Virus record (IMG/VR): IMGVR_UViG_3300033153_010120
Location: 1 to 47,323 of that record
From: a virus
DNA length: 47,323 bases
Reading direction: 5' to 3' (one strand)
Position 1 is the stretch's first letter. Each line of letters starts with the position of its first letter. Below, one piece after another: positions 47,265 to 47,323 of the stretch. The position numbers and the translations under genes were made by a program. The notes below the pieces were generated by a model. The model saw nothing but the letters and a program-made list of their open reading frames with translations, was not told where the DNA came from and searched no databases.

Positions 47265-47323
47265 AATTTCTCCATTGTTTGATCACGAACTTCATCTCTG
47301 ACTTTCCTCCCGACTTTATTCTT
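47224..47323. repeat. Terminal direct repeat, right copy
   Basis: Identical to 1-100. The end of an upstream tetrad gene (NKVGRKVRDEVRDQTMEKL) fills 47261-47323 and continues at position 101 on the circle. Confidence 0.95.

Overview
The window is essentially a complete genome of an AT-rich, tailed, double-stranded DNA bacteriophage. The virion genes suggest a short-tailed (podovirus-like) particle: a large P22-type portal, scaffold, coat, a portal adaptor, a nozzle-like beta-propeller tail protein, a collar protein, and glycine/glutamine-rich internal (ejection) proteins. Bases 1-100 are repeated exactly at 47224-47323, so the molecule closes to a 47,223-bp circle. This fits a circularly permuted genome, but a third copy of the same 100 bases lies at 42608-42707, so closure through that repeat needs checking. 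No integrase, repressor, tRNA or CRISPR array was seen. The host cannot be named. Strong GGAGG ribosome sites and consensus TTGACA-17-TATAAT promoters point to an ordinary sigma-70-type, low-GC bacterium.

Layout. A gene-poor control region (about 3.15-4.33 kb) holds palindromes, a 12-bp stem-loop, five 10-bp iterons, a GA-rich 12-bp repeat and divergent promoters; it is the best origin candidate. Rightward, 4.36-13.3 kb holds DNA-metabolism genes: a metallophosphoesterase, an endonuclease VII/HAD-nucleotidase fusion, a dATP/dGTP-pyrophosphohydrolase-like protein, a family A DNA polymerase with two inteins, a DEDD exonuclease and a ClpP-like protease. Terminase, portal, scaffold, coat, tail and internal virion proteins follow, ending at 35.67 kb. 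All genes on the other strand (35.6 kb to the right end and, through the circle, 0-3.1 kb) form one opposing arm: small zinc-ribbon and membrane proteins, a 3TM holin, HNH endonuclease, RepA-like ATPase, secreted trypsin-like protease, ERF annealing protein, AEP-type primase, PD-(D/E)XK nuclease, lipoprotein, transglycosylase and a DUF6745 gene with its usual small partner.

The most unusual feature is a family of about 19 open reading frames made almost entirely of a tetrapeptide repeat (Lys-Val-x-Asp/Asn; 12 bp in DNA), inserted between genes of the leftward arm. Each has a fixed N-terminal cap (MDNI or MINNI) and often a fixed C-terminal cap (QTMEKL/QTMEEL). The C-terminal cap also encodes the ribosome site of the next gene, and its stop codon overlaps the next start (ATGA). 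Copies run from zero tetrads (12 residues) to about 24 tetrads (105 residues). Some have acquired the 3' end of the transglycosylase gene. I do not recognise this system.

Other points of note: a homing-endonuclease-like gene nested out of frame inside the second polymerase intein, in a stretch that must also stay open as polymerase; a His/Asp-rich domain found four times in three virion proteins; a possible -1 frameshift on an A9 tract in the endonuclease VII fusion; and a polymerase promoter that predicts a leaderless mRNA.
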